Counted from the first letter of the stretch, positions 10,287 through 18,845 are shown. The stretch: DNA of 64,000 nt from Parahoeflea halophila (GCF_900220985.1 NZ_OCPC01000001.1:908836-972835); one strand, 5' to 3'. The notes: a model not told the origin generated them from the sequence alone. Made by a program: numbers and translations.

Positions 10287-11231
10287 ATGACCAATCAGAG
10301 CTTCTCACCCTTCCCCCTCAACAGCCCGACCGGCGCGGAGCTGGCTGTCCGGCACATGCCGGCCGGCGGCGACGCCCGCGGTGTGGTGCAGATCAATCAT
10401 GGGCTGGCCGAACATGCGGCCCGCTACCAGCGCTACGCCCGCCTGCTCTCGGCTCACGGCTATCATGTCTACGCTCATGATCACCGTGGCCATGGCGCCA
10501 CCAGGGCGCCCGATTCCATCCCCGGCGCATTTGCCAGCAAGGATGGCGCCGCCAAGGTGATCGACGACGTCGCCGCCATCCATGCGCTGATCGGCAAGAC
10601 GCATCCGGGCCTGCCAGTCGTAACATTTGGCCACTCCATGGGTGGCGTGATTGCACTCAATTTCGCTGAGGCTCACCCGCAGGCCAGCGCCGCCCTGGCG
10701 GTATGGAATGCGAATTTCAATGCCGGTCTCGCCGGCCGCGCCGGACAACTGGCCCTCCGGCTCGAAGCCTTCTTCAAGGGCTCTGACACCCCGAGCGCGA
10801 TTTTGCCCCGACTCACATTCCAGGCCTGGGCCAAGGCGATGCCGGACCGCCGCACCGATTTCGACTGGCTGTCGCGCGATCCCGTCGAGGTCGATCTCTA
10901 TGTCGTTGATCCGCTGAGCGGTTGGGATGCGACGGTGAGCATGTGGCAGGATGTGTTCAGATTGATCTACGCCGGCGGCGACGAAGCCAATCTGGCGAAA
11001 CTGCCCAAAACCCTCCCCGTCAACCTGCTCGGCGGCGCCGATGATCCGGCCACCGACAAGGGCGAAGCCTTGCGCTGGCTTGCCGGCGAAATGCAGAAGA
11101 TCGGGATGACGGAAGTTTCATTGCAAGTCCTGGCCGAAACAAGGCACGAAACCCTCAACGAGATCAACCGCGACCGGTCGATGGCGGACTTCGTCAACTG
11201 GCTCGACAAGGTCCTCCCCGGCGCTGCCTGA
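10287..11231 (+). CDS. alpha/beta hydrolase, lysophospholipase/monoglyceride lipase type
   Basis: A 314-residue serine hydrolase without a signal peptide. It has an oxyanion motif near Q-I-N-H-G-L-A-E-H (residues ~38-46) and the conserved Y-A-H-D-H-R-G-H-G box around 67. The nucleophile elbow is G-H-S-M-G-G (residue ~118). A C-terminal E-T-R-H-E-T-L-N-E supplies the likely catalytic His, preceded by an Asp in L-G-G-A-D-D. This pattern is that of the Hydrolase_4 (lysophospholipase, PldB-like) family, which releases fatty acids from mono-acyl lipids. The ATG at 10287 begins 207 bp from the divergent glycosyltransferase gene. No dedicated partner gene is visible. Confidence 0.87.
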   Translation: MTNQSFSPFPLNSPTGAELAVRHMPAGGDARGVVQINHGLAEHAARYQRYARLLSAHGYHVYAHDHRGHGATRAPDSIPGAFASKDGAAKVIDDVAAIHALIGKTHPGLPVVTFGHSMGGVIALNFAEAHPQASAALAVWNANFNAGLAGRAGQLALRLEAFFKGSDTPSAILPRLTFQAWAKAMPDRRTDFDWLSRDPVEVDLYVVDPLSGWDATVSMWQDVFRLIYAGGDEANLAKLPKTLPVNLLGGADDPATDKGEALRWLAGEMQKIGMTEVSLQVLAETRHETLNEINRDRSMADFVNWLDKVLPGAA

Positions 11232-11411
11232 TGCTGTGAGATAGCAGCTCGCCCTACCGCATCACGACCCCGCCCGACGGTTCTGCGAAGGTGACAGGCT
11301 CAGCAAATTTCTGCTAACAGGCAGTTCGGAATGGCAGGTGATCATCAAGGCTTCGTGCCAATGCAATCCACGATCCCGAACCGCCCGAACGCTCTTCAAA
11401 CAGGAATCCCC

Positions 11412-12635
11412 ATGCCTGACCTCGACACCGAAACCGCCGCAGACACCGCCGCCGCACCGCTTGCAGGCATCAGGGTCATCGAGCTGGCGCGCATTCTCGC
11501 CGGGCCCTGGGCAGGTCAGCTGCTGGCGGACCTGGGCGCCGACGTGATCAAGATCGAGCATCCTGAAGGCGGCGATGATACCCGCCGCTGGGGCCCGCCC
11601 TTTGTCGAGGGCGCCGATGGCGAAAACCTGTCGGCGGCCTATTACCACTCCACAAACCGCGGCAAGCGCTCGGTCACGATCGACATTGCCACCGTCGAAG
11701 GCGCCAAGGCCGCGCGCGACCTGATCTCGAGCGCCGATGTGGTGCTGGAAAACTTCAAGGTCGGTGGATTGAAGAAATACGGTCTCGATTACGGCAGTCT
11801 CAAACCCGACAATCCTGCCCTGGTCTATTGCTCTATCACCGGCTTCGGCCAGACCGGGCCCTACGCTCCGCGCGCCGGCTATGACTTCATCATCCAGGCC
11901 ATGACCGGCATGATGTCGATCACCGGCGAACCGGGACGCGAACCGCAAAAGGCCGGGGTCGCCATTTCCGATATCTTCACCGGGCTTTACTCGGTCATCG
12001 CCATTCAGGCTGCGCTGCGGCACGCTGAACGAACAGGCGAAGGCCAGATGATCGACATGGCGCTGTTCGACACCCAGGCCGGGATTCTCGGCAACCAGAA
12101 CCTCAACTACCTGGTTTCGGGCTCGGCACCGGTGCAGATGGGCAATGCTCACATGAACATCGCGCCATATGAGGTGTTTCCGGTGTCCGATGGCCATGTC
12201 ATCATCGCTGTCGGCAATGACGGCCAGTTCCAGCGCTTCTGCAAGTTGCTCGGAGCCACCGGCATGGCGGCCGATCCCGAGTTCCAGACCAATCCGTTGC
12301 GCGTCGCCCACCGCGAACGCCTGCGCGCCGAACTCATCGCCGAGATGTCGTCCTGGAACAAGGCTGATATTCTCGCCGCCTGTGAAGCCAATGCCGTTCC
12401 TGCCGGACCGATCAACAACATCGCCGAGATGTTTGCCGATCCGCAGATCATCGCCCGCGGCCTGCGCATGGACCTGACCGACGGGGCCGGAACCGAAATT
12501 CCTTCGGTACGCGCGCCGATCATCCTGCCCGCCTCACCGCTGCATTACGACCGGCCAAGCCCGCGCCTGGGCGAACACACCCAAGAAGTCATGGCGGAAC
12601 TCGAGGCCATCAAATCCAAAGGAAAACGCACATGA
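11412..12635 (+). CDS. CaiB/BaiF family CoA-transferase
   Basis: A 407-residue class III CoA-transferase. The N-terminal signature is L-A-G-I-R-V-I-E-L-A-R-I-L-A-G-P-W, followed by L-A-D-L-G-A-D-V-I-K-I-E-H-P. The catalytic aspartate is expected in R-A-G-Y-D-F-I-I-Q-A (residue ~159). G-x-G-Q-T-G-P-Y and Y-H-S-T-N-R-G-K-R-S are also conserved. These enzymes move CoA between carboxylic acids, for example formyl-CoA/oxalate or succinyl-CoA/various acids. The stop overlaps the ATG of the following ThDP enzyme by 4 bases, so both act together. The start at 11412 (after GGAATCCCC) is preferred to one at 11331. The substrate is unknown. Confidence 0.88.
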   Translation: MPDLDTETAADTAAAPLAGIRVIELARILAGPWAGQLLADLGADVIKIEHPEGGDDTRRWGPPFVEGADGENLSAAYYHSTNRGKRSVTIDIATVEGAKAARDLISSADVVLENFKVGGLKKYGLDYGSLKPDNPALVYCSITGFGQTGPYAPRAGYDFIIQAMTGMMSITGEPGREPQKAGVAISDIFTGLYSVIAIQAALRHAERTGEGQMIDMALFDTQAGILGNQNLNYLVSGSAPVQMGNAHMNIAPYEVFPVSDGHVIIAVGNDGQFQRFCKLLGATGMAADPEFQTNPLRVAHRERLRAELIAEMSSWNKADILAACEANAVPAGPINNIAEMFADPQIIARGLRMDLTDGAGTEIPSVRAPIILPASPLHYDRPSPRLGEHTQEVMAELEAIKSKGKRT

Positions 12636-14296
12636 AAACCGGCGGTCAGCTGATAGTCGACACTCTCAAGGCCAATGGCGTCGAGCGCCTGTTCTGCGTG
12701 CCGGGCGAAAGCTATCTCGCCGTCCTCGATGCGCTGGTGGATTCCGGCGTCGGCGTCACGGTCTGCCGCCAGGAAGGCGGTGCTGCGATGATGGCCGATT
12801 GCTGGGGGCGTTTGACCGGCAAGCCCGGCATCTGCTTTGTCACCCGCGGCCCCGGTGCCACCAACGCCACCGCCGGCCTGCACATCGCCCGGCAGGATTC
12901 GATCCCGATGATCCTGTTCATCGGCCAGGTCCAGCGCGACGCCCGCGAACGCGAGGCCTTTCAGGAGGTCGAGTATCGCCGCGCCTTTACCGAATTCGCC
13001 AAATGGGTCGGCGAGATCGACGATCCGGCACGCATCCCGGAATTCGTCAACCGCGCCTTCTCTGTCGCCATGTCCGGCCGCCCCGGCCCGGTGGTGCTGG
13101 CGCTGCCCGAGGATGTGCTGCGCGAGGGTGTCGCCAACCCGCCCGCCGAGATCCATCCCAATCCGGTGCCCGCCATTCATCCCGGCGCTGCCGAGATGAA
13201 GGACCTTGCCAACCGGCTGTCAAACGCCGAGCGCCCGGTGATGATCCTCGGCGGCACTCGCTGGACCGGTCAGGCGGTGCGCCAGCTCGAACGCTTTGCC
13301 GAGCGGGCGCAGATCCCGGTCGGCTGCTCCTTCCGCCGCCAGATGCTGTTTGATCACCTGCACCCATGCTACGCCGGCGATGTCGGCATCGGCATCAACC
13401 CCGCCCTTGCGGACGAGATCAGGAATTCCGATCTGGTAATCCTTGCCGGCGGGCGCTTCTCGGAAATGCCGTCATCGGGCTACACCCTGCTCGATGTGCC
13501 GTTTCCGGCGCAGCAACTGGTCCACATCCACGCCGATGCCTCAGAGCTCGGCCGTGTCTACCGGCCCTCGCTCGCCATCAACGCCGACCCCGCCTCCTTC
13601 GCGGAGGCCCTGTCCGGTCTCGACGTAGAGACAACGCCGGAGCGCGCCGAACGGACCGCCCGAATGCACGGACAGTATCTCGACTGGTCGACGCCGCCCG
13701 AGAGTGGTCCCGGCGATGTCCACATGGGGCCGATCATCGACTGGCTGCGCGACCACCTGCCCGAGGATGCCATCCTGACCAACGGCGCCGGCAACTACGC
13801 CACCTGGGTGCACCGTTATGTCCGCTTCCGCAAATTCGCAACACAGGCAGCTCCCACATCGGGAACGATGGGCTACGGCGTGCCCGCCGCCGTCGCCGCC
13901 AAACAGGCCTTTCCGGAGCGGACCGTCGTGGCCTTTGCCGGCGACGGCTGTTTCATGATGCACGGCCAGGAATTCGCCACCGCCGTTCAGCACAAGCTGC
14001 CGATCATCGTCATCGTCGTCAACAATTCGATGTACGGCACCATCCGCATGCACCAGGAGCGCGATTACCCCGGCCGCGTCAGCGCCACCGAGTTGACCAA
14101 TCCCGATTTTGCAGCTCTTGCCCGGGCCTATGGCGGCCATGGCGAGACGGTGGAAACCACGGCTGACTTCAAAGCCGCCTTCGAGCGCGCCGAGGCCAGC
14201 GGCATCCCCGCAATCATCGAGATCAAGCTCGACCAGCAGGCCATCACCCCGACAAGGACGCTTGCCCAGATCTCGGGCACCGGCGTAAAACAATAG
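12632..14296 (+). CDS. thiamine-diphosphate-dependent enzyme (acetolactate synthase-like)
   Basis: A 554-residue three-domain ThDP enzyme. The catalytic Glu is in C-R-Q-E-G-G-A-A-M-M-A (residue ~50). A V-T-R-G-P-G-A-T-N segment follows. The central domain has an altered nucleotide site. The C-terminal ThDP motif G-D-G-C-F-M-M-x(15-20)-V-V-N-N-S is complete. It resembles acetolactate synthase large subunits, but no small regulatory subunit is adjacent. Its ATG lies inside the CoA-transferase stop, a pairing that mirrors frc/oxc (formyl-CoA transferase/oxalyl-CoA decarboxylase). Family features point to a broader decarboxylase or ligase, so the oxalate role is only one hypothesis. Cytoplasmic. 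Confidence 0.85.
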   Translation: MKTGGQLIVDTLKANGVERLFCVPGESYLAVLDALVDSGVGVTVCRQEGGAAMMADCWGRLTGKPGICFVTRGPGATNATAGLHIARQDSIPMILFIGQVQRDAREREAFQEVEYRRAFTEFAKWVGEIDDPARIPEFVNRAFSVAMSGRPGPVVLALPEDVLREGVANPPAEIHPNPVPAIHPGAAEMKDLANRLSNAERPVMILGGTRWTGQAVRQLERFAERAQIPVGCSFRRQMLFDHLHPCYAGDVGIGINPALADEIRNSDLVILAGGRFSEMPSSGYTLLDVPFPAQQLVHIHADASELGRVYRPSLAINADPASFAEALSGLDVETTPERAERTARMHGQYLDWSTPPESGPGDVHMGPIIDWLRDHLPEDAILTNGAGNYATWVHRYVRFRKFATQAAPTSGTMGYGVPAAVAAKQAFPERTVVAFAGDGCFMMHGQEFATAVQHKLPIIVIVVNNSMYGTIRMHQERDYPGRVSATELTNPDFAALARAYGGHGETVETTADFKAAFERAEASGIPAIIEIKLDQQAITPTRTLAQISGTGVKQ

Positions 14297-14396
14297 GGCT
14301 GGATACTCCCCACCAGCCTCGTAGATGCCCACTTGGCAGGCATCCCTGCCCGTTGACAAATCCGGCTCTGACAACGCACGATGTCTTCTGTGCGCA

Positions 14397-14729
14397 TTAA
14401 TGCGGCTCCTGATCGCAATATTTCATGCACTGATCGTAACCGGCCGCGGCCGCTTCCAGGCAAGCCGGAGCAAGATGCGGGGCCATGAGCGAGCAAGCTG
14501 CAGCCGCACCTACAGCGGCCGTACCGCAAGCAACCTGACACGCAGTCGAAGCCCGCTTGCTGACACTCTCAAAGATCATCTGACTGTCGAGCTTCTCGGC
14601 ATCCGCACTGGCCTTGATCGTATCATGGGGACCTATTCCGCCGGACTCCCTCAAGGTCTTCGTTACCAGGCTTTTCTCCTGAGCAGTAAGAGGTTCCCAC
14701 ACCTCATTATTCACCAGTATTTCAGCCAT
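14397..14729 (-). CDS. six-cysteine small protein, bacteriocin- or peptide-like, unknown function
   Basis: A 110-residue protein preceded by a strong GGGGGG ribosome binding site 4 bases before the ATG. Residues 1-60 are polar and leader-like (V-N-N-E-V-W-E-P-L-T-A-Q-E-K). Residues 61-110 form an Ala-rich segment with six cysteines in the pattern C-x3-C-x10-C-x10-C-x10-C-x3-C and a final polar tail. That plan (polar leader, Ala/Cys-rich hydrophobic core) recalls halocin C8-like peptides or other disulfide-stabilised helical hairpins, but I cannot name the family. No signal peptide, maturation enzyme or immunity gene is recognised nearby. An FNR/FixK box upstream indicates oxygen-responsive control. 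Confidence 0.6.
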   Translation of the reverse strand: MAEILVNNEVWEPLTAQEKSLVTKTLRESGGIGPHDTIKASADAEKLDSQMIFESVSKRASTACQVACGTAAVGAAAACSLMAPHLAPACLEAAAAGYDQCMKYCDQEPH

Positions 14730-14759
14730 ATTACCCCCCTTTTTTCGCGAAACAACTGC

Positions 14760-14800
14760 ATCATATTACATTCCGGAGCGCATACATTGATGTAAATCAA
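14760..14800 (-). promoter_or_regulatory. FNR/FixK-type promoter for the six-cysteine gene
   Basis: TTGAT-GTAA-ATCAA at 14787-14800 is an exact match to the FNR/FixK consensus TTGAT-N4-ATCAA. Reading leftwards, a TATGAT hexamer (14765-14760) would place the start of transcription near 14753. The box centre would then lie about 41 bases upstream, the class II activator position. The gene starts at 14729. The alternative rightward reading gives only a 61-codon frame at 14819 with the box too close. The whole 14730-15152 interval is otherwise without a convincing gene and is richer in A+T than its surroundings. Confidence 0.65.
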
Positions 14801-15152
14801 ACAAAGTTCTGCCTGGCCATGTCGCAGTTCGTGACAATTAAAGGTCATCAATCGGACACATCGCCTGAATCTGCAATTGCATCAGCCTTGTCTTGGAAGG
14901 ATGGCATCATGGAAAAGAGTAACAGCTTGATGGATTCTGCGTTCCGTGAAGAGGTACTGGCATCCATACGTTTTCGGCACCGGGGCCCGAAGAGCGAAAA
15001 ATGAAGTCAGGGGTCGCCATCGGTACGCCGGCAATCCTCGATCAGGCGACCACTCCGCCGCTCAGATTATGGCAGGCGGCATTGGGGCTAAGAAACGGGC
15101 ATGTCGGACTTGCCGCACTTGTTCTGGCGACTGTGCGCGCCAGATATCAAGC

Positions 15153-15566
15153 ATGATGTCACCCGCCGAACCATCCGCCCTGTCTGTCTGGTACGACGGC
15201 GACTGCCCGGTTTGCCGGCAGGAAGTCGCGCTCTACAACCGCATCGACCGCAATAAGCTGATCAGCTGGATCGACATCGTTGCCCTCGCCGACAACGAGT
15301 TGCCGGCGGGCAAGACCCGTGAGGATCTGCTCGGCAAGTTCCATGCCCGCGCCACGGGCGGTCGCTGGCAGATCGGCGTCGACGCCTTCGCCGCCATCTG
15401 GCAGCGGCTGCCGGTGCTGAAATGGTTCGCCTTTGTCTTCCGCCTGCCCGTCATCCGGCAAGTCGCCCAGATCGCCTATCTTGGATTTCTCAAGTGGCAG
15501 CGCCATCACCGCGCCCGGCGAACTGGCGCCACGGCTGCAGTCGAAACGCCCGAACTACGGACCTGA
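15153..15566 (+). CDS. DCC-family thiol-disulfide oxidoreductase-like protein (DUF393)
   Basis: A 137-residue protein with the N-terminal W-Y-D-G-D-C-P-V-C signature of the DCC family (D-x-x-C-x-x-C; here Cys-Pro-Val-Cys at residues ~17-20). It also has the downstream I-G-V-D-A-F-A-A-I-W segment and a short hydrophobic C-terminal region (W-F-A-F-V-F-R-L-P). The family is thioredoxin-like by fold prediction, but no substrate is established. A double ATG occurs at 15153/15156. This copy is not next to an HTTM gene, unlike the second DCC gene at 21074. Its location is probably cytoplasmic or membrane-associated. Confidence 0.82.
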   Translation: MMSPAEPSALSVWYDGDCPVCRQEVALYNRIDRNKLISWIDIVALADNELPAGKTREDLLGKFHARATGGRWQIGVDAFAAIWQRLPVLKWFAFVFRLPVIRQVAQIAYLGFLKWQRHHRARRTGATAAVETPELRT

Positions 15567-15655
15567 GGACATTATCCGCAACCTCGGCCCCGCAAAACGA
15601 ACCGGCATGGCTGCGTTGCTTCCATCCTATCTTGCCGGTAGCGGCCCAGGCACCG

Positions 15656-16072
15656 CTACCCATCTCGTCCGGGTTCGTTCGGATCGCTGGAGAACAAGGC
15701 GATCTTGTTGCCTTGCGGATCACGAAGATAGCCGACATAAAAATGCGGCCCGTAAGGCGCGCGGAAGCCGGGCTGGCCTTCGTCAAATCCGCCGGCAGCA
15801 AGTGCTGCCATGTGCAGCTCACGAACCTGCTTCTGACTTTGTGCCTCGAAAGCGACCATAGTACAGTTGCCTGCCGATGCCGGCTTCCCGTCAAAGGTCG
15901 GCTTGACGTAGAAATCCGGCGGAATGAGCGACTGCCCCGGCTTCACCGGCAGCGCGTAGCTCAACCCGTCTTGGCCCTCTTTCAGTCCGTAACCGAGAGC
16001 CGGCAGCACCGCAGAGTAGAAACGTTTTGCAGCAGCCAAGTCATCGGCACCGACGGTGACATAGGCAATCAT
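15656..16072 (-). CDS. VOC (glyoxalase/bleomycin resistance) superfamily protein
   Basis: A 138-residue single vicinal-oxygen-chelate domain. It begins M-I-A-Y-V-T-V-G-A-D-D-L-A-A-A-K-R-F-Y, the typical first beta-alpha unit, and ends Y-V-G-Y-L-R-D-P-Q-G-N-K-I-A-L-F, the typical last strand with a metal-ligand-like position. It probably dimerises and binds a small ligand or metal; the substrate is unknown. The ATG at 16072 is chosen because the family begins there; an upstream in-frame start at 16090 adds six residues. It converges with the DCC gene upstream of it on the opposite strand. Confidence 0.82.
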   Translation of the reverse strand: MIAYVTVGADDLAAAKRFYSAVLPALGYGLKEGQDGLSYALPVKPGQSLIPPDFYVKPTFDGKPASAGNCTMVAFEAQSQKQVRELHMAALAAGGFDEGQPGFRAPYGPHFYVGYLRDPQGNKIALFSSDPNEPGRDG

Positions 16073-16189
16073 GCTGCGTGTTCCTTCCATAAAGCCTGAT
16101 TTCAGAAAATCTGCATGCGCTAAAGTTCGACGCCCGCGGTGGGTGTTGAAACATAAGTCCGGGGTCAGCGTCGCAGCAGGCCCGCCCGG

Positions 16190-16528
16190 TCAGTTGCGCA
16201 TGTGTTCGGTATGCTTGTAGATCGCGGTCGAGCGCGCGCCCGAGCGGCAATAGCCGAGCATCGGCTGCGGCATTTCCTCGATCGCGTCCACCATCTCCCG
16301 CACCGCCTCGGCGGTCACGCCCGTCGGGCCGACTGGGATGTGACGGGCTTCGATGCCGAGCGCTTCGGCCGCCTGCCTGATGCTTTCGAACGTAGGCTGG
16401 TCATCGGTTTCACCGTCAGGACGGTGGCAGACGATCGACTGAAAACCTGCAGCCTTGATGGCGGCCAGATCCTCGACCGAAATCTGGCCGGCGACGGAAT
16501 AGGTGTGGGTGACGGGGCGAAGATCCAT
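16190..16528 (-). CDS. TIGR01244/DUF442-type phosphatase or sulfurtransferase-like domain protein
   Basis: A 112-residue protein matching the small domain of beta-lactamase-hydrolase-like (Blh) proteins. It has Y-S-V-A-G-Q-I-S-V-E-D-L-A near residue 10 and C-H-R-P-D-G-E near 34. The phosphatase-like loop is G-Y-C-R-S-G-A-R-S near residue 95, giving the C-x4-R P-loop of tyrosine-phosphatase folds. In related bacteria this domain is often fused to a metallo-beta-lactamase/ETHE1-like domain that handles sulfide. Here it stands alone. The catalytic Cys and Arg are intact. Its actual reaction (phosphatase or persulfide transfer) is not settled by the sequence. Confidence 0.78.
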   Translation of the reverse strand: MDLRPVTHTYSVAGQISVEDLAAIKAAGFQSIVCHRPDGETDDQPTFESIRQAAEALGIEARHIPVGPTGVTAEAVREMVDAIEEMPQPMLGYCRSGARSTAIYKHTEHMRN

Positions 16529-16618
16529 GACGTCATCTGCCTTTGAGTAGGGCGCAGCTTTTGCGGTGGCGCCAAAATTCGATCTGTCCCACTGACTTAA
16601 GCAATGGCCGTGAGCACG

Positions 16619-16864
16619 TCAATGCGCGCGACGCTGCAGCGCCATCTCCGTCTGGTCTTGGGTTATGCCGGCCCTCACCCGTTCGCTGACCCGACCGATG
16701 ATCTCCACCACATCGGGAAAGCAGCCGCAACAGCGGCCGCGGATCCGCAATGAATGGTAAACCTTGGACGGCACGATCAACTGCCAGGGGTCTTCGGCGA
16801 GCAGTTTTTCGACGGCAGCCTCGATCTCGCCCTGCGACAGAAGGTTGCACAGGCAGACAATCAT
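16619..16864 (-). CDS. bacterioferritin-associated ferredoxin-like [2Fe-2S] protein
   Basis: An 81-residue protein with the Bfd iron-sulfur ligand plan: C4-x-C6 at the very N-terminus and C45-x-x-C48 after a helical stretch (one extra Cys at 46). In the Bfd family this protein donates electrons to release iron from bacterioferritin. The start at 16864 (M-I-V-C-L-C) matches the family exactly; a start at 16888 adds eight residues. It is divergent from the iron permease gene beginning at 16994, so the 129-bp interval between them may hold shared iron-responsive control. I could not find a clear TGA-N9-TCA iron box there. No bacterioferritin gene lies in the window. Confidence 0.8.
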   Translation of the reverse strand: MIVCLCNLLSQGEIEAAVEKLLAEDPWQLIVPSKVYHSLRIRGRCCGCFPDVVEIIGRVSERVRAGITQDQTEMALQRRAH

Positions 16865-16993
16865 GGAAGTTCTCTGTGAGATGCACACCTGCCGGCCCGA
16901 CCAGCCGGTTGACGCTAAAACCTGTATGAATTACTCCACAATCTTTGACCCCGCCGCCTTCCTCTGTCAAACACCAGATGGCTTCCTCCGGGA

Positions 16994-18721
16994 ATGATGG
17001 CCGGTTCTGCTCACAACGAGCTGGCCAGACGCACAAGGATAAACCCGCCCGTGGGCGAACGCGCACTCAAGATTGCTGCCTGGATTGTCTCGCTGCTGTG
17101 CCTCGCACCGATCGTCGCGGTGGCCCTGGCTGCCGTGTCGGGCACGCTCGACACCTGGAACAGCCTGATGGCGACGGTCTTGCCGGGCTACGCCTGGACC
17201 ACGGTGCAGCTGGTGGTTCTGGTCGGCGTTGGCACGGCGGTGGTCGGCACCAGCACCGCCTGGCTGGTCACCACCTGCGCGTTTCCATTCCGCCGCACCT
17301 TCGAGATTGTGCTGGCGCTGCCGTTGGCCTTCCCCGCCTATGTGCTCGCCTATGCCTATACCGACCTGCTCGACCATCCCGGTGCCGTGCAGACGGCGCT
17401 GAGGAACATCACCGGCTGGGGGCCGCAGGACTACTGGTTCCCCGAAGTCCGCTCGCTCGGCGGCGCCAGCGCGATGCTGATCTTCGTGCTCTATCCTTAT
17501 GTTTATCTGCTTGCCCGCGCAGCTTTCATCAAGCAGTCGCCGACGGCCTATTTCGCCGCCCGCACGCTTGGCCACACGCCCTGGTCCTCGTTCTGGCGCG
17601 TCAGCCTGCCGATGGCGCGGCCTGCCATTGCCGGCGGTGTCATCCTGGCGCTGATGGAAACCATCGCCGATTTCGGCACCGTGGCGCATTTCGGCGTGCA
17701 GACCTTCGCCACCGGTATCTACTCGGCCTGGTTCTCGATGGGCGACCGCATGGCCGCCTCGCAGCTCGCACTTTGCCTGCTCGTCGTGGCGCTGGCCTTC
17801 GCCCTGCTCGAACGCGCCCAGCGCGGCGCCGCCAAGCGCTTCCCCGCAGGCTCCCGGCTGGAAACCATGGAGCGGCATCACTTGCACGGCTGGCATGCCG
17901 CAGGCGCCTTTGCCGCCTGCCTGTTGCCCGTCGCCATCGGCTTTGCCATTCCGCTTGCGGTGCTCGCCGACATGGCGATCGGCGCTGGAAAGTCGCCATT
18001 CTCGCCGCGTTATCTCGGCTATGTCCAGAACTCGCTGACCCTTGCCTCGATCACCGCCGTGGTCACCGTCACCGGCGCGGTCATCATCGGCTTTTGCGCC
18101 CGTATCGCGCCAAGCCTGGCCGCGCGCTTTTCCGCCGCCGCCGCGGGCATCGGCTATGCCGTGCCGGGCGGTGTCATCGCCGTCGGCCTGCTGGTTCCCT
18201 TTGCGGCCCTCGACAACATGATCGACGCCTGGGCACGGGCCAATTTCGATGTCTCCACCGGCCTATTCTTTACCGGCTCGATCGGGCTTCTGGTGGTGGC
18301 CTACATGGTCCGCTTCATCGCCGCCGCCCTCGGTGCATTTGACACCGGCATCTCGGCGATCAAGCCCAATATCGATGCCGCCGCCCGCACCCTGGGCCGC
18401 ACTTCCGGCCGCATGCTGTTCGAGATCCACCTGCCGCTGTTGCGCCCCAGCCTGCTCACCGCGCTGCTGATCGTCTTTGTCGACGTGATGAAGGAACTGC
18501 CGGCAACCCTGATCATGCGGCCCTTCAACTTCGACACGCTCGCCGTCCAGGCCTACCGGCTGGCCTCGGACGAACGGCTGCAGCAAGCTGCCCTGCCCTC
18601 GCTGATGATCGTCGGCTTCGGCCTGCTGCCGGTCGTCCTGCTCTGCCACACCATCGGCAGATCCGGCCGCCCCACCCACACCATCCGCCCCCGGGCAGAC
18701 GCGCTGGTACCATCGGCCTGA
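16994..18721 (+). CDS. iron(III) ABC transporter permease (duplicated FbpB/AfuB type)
   Basis: A 575-residue inner-membrane protein with about twelve hydrophobic helices arranged as two binding-protein-dependent permease domains (roughly residues 55-270 and 330-560). Each has the cytoplasmic loop that docks the ATPase: A-A-R-T-L-G-H-T-P in the first and A-A-R-T-L-G-R-T-S in the second. Fused double permeases of this length serve Fe(3+) uptake (Fbp/Afu/Sfu). No ATPase gene follows; the next gene is yaeQ. The best candidate binding protein is at 28709, some 10 kb away on the other strand. The start is the first of two ATG codons after CCTCCGGGA. Confidence 0.88.
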   Translation: MMAGSAHNELARRTRINPPVGERALKIAAWIVSLLCLAPIVAVALAAVSGTLDTWNSLMATVLPGYAWTTVQLVVLVGVGTAVVGTSTAWLVTTCAFPFRRTFEIVLALPLAFPAYVLAYAYTDLLDHPGAVQTALRNITGWGPQDYWFPEVRSLGGASAMLIFVLYPYVYLLARAAFIKQSPTAYFAARTLGHTPWSSFWRVSLPMARPAIAGGVILALMETIADFGTVAHFGVQTFATGIYSAWFSMGDRMAASQLALCLLVVALAFALLERAQRGAAKRFPAGSRLETMERHHLHGWHAAGAFAACLLPVAIGFAIPLAVLADMAIGAGKSPFSPRYLGYVQNSLTLASITAVVTVTGAVIIGFCARIAPSLAARFSAAAAGIGYAVPGGVIAVGLLVPFAALDNMIDAWARANFDVSTGLFFTGSIGLLVVAYMVRFIAAALGAFDTGISAIKPNIDAAARTLGRTSGRMLFEIHLPLLRPSLLTALLIVFVDVMKELPATLIMRPFNFDTLAVQAYRLASDERLQQAALPSLMIVGFGLLPVVLLCHTIGRSGRPTHTIRPRADALVPSA

Positions 18722-18845
18722 ACCGGCCAACACCGGCCATCACCCGGGCCTGACACGCCGCCATTAAGCCTGGCAGTCTAATCGGGTTTTACAATCGCAG
18801 CAGACGCAGTAAGCATCCGCATCCTTCAGTCCCCGGGAACACGCC

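Noticed and set aside
14819-15004. 61-codon plus-strand frame just right of the FNR box
   Set aside because: The box lies only 19 bp before its ATG, too close for activation, and the peptide has no recognisable features; kept as non-coding.
16865-16993. Possible iron box between the Bfd-like gene and the iron permease
   Set aside because: No TGA-N9-TCA and no Irr-type dyad could be found on reading both strands of the interval.
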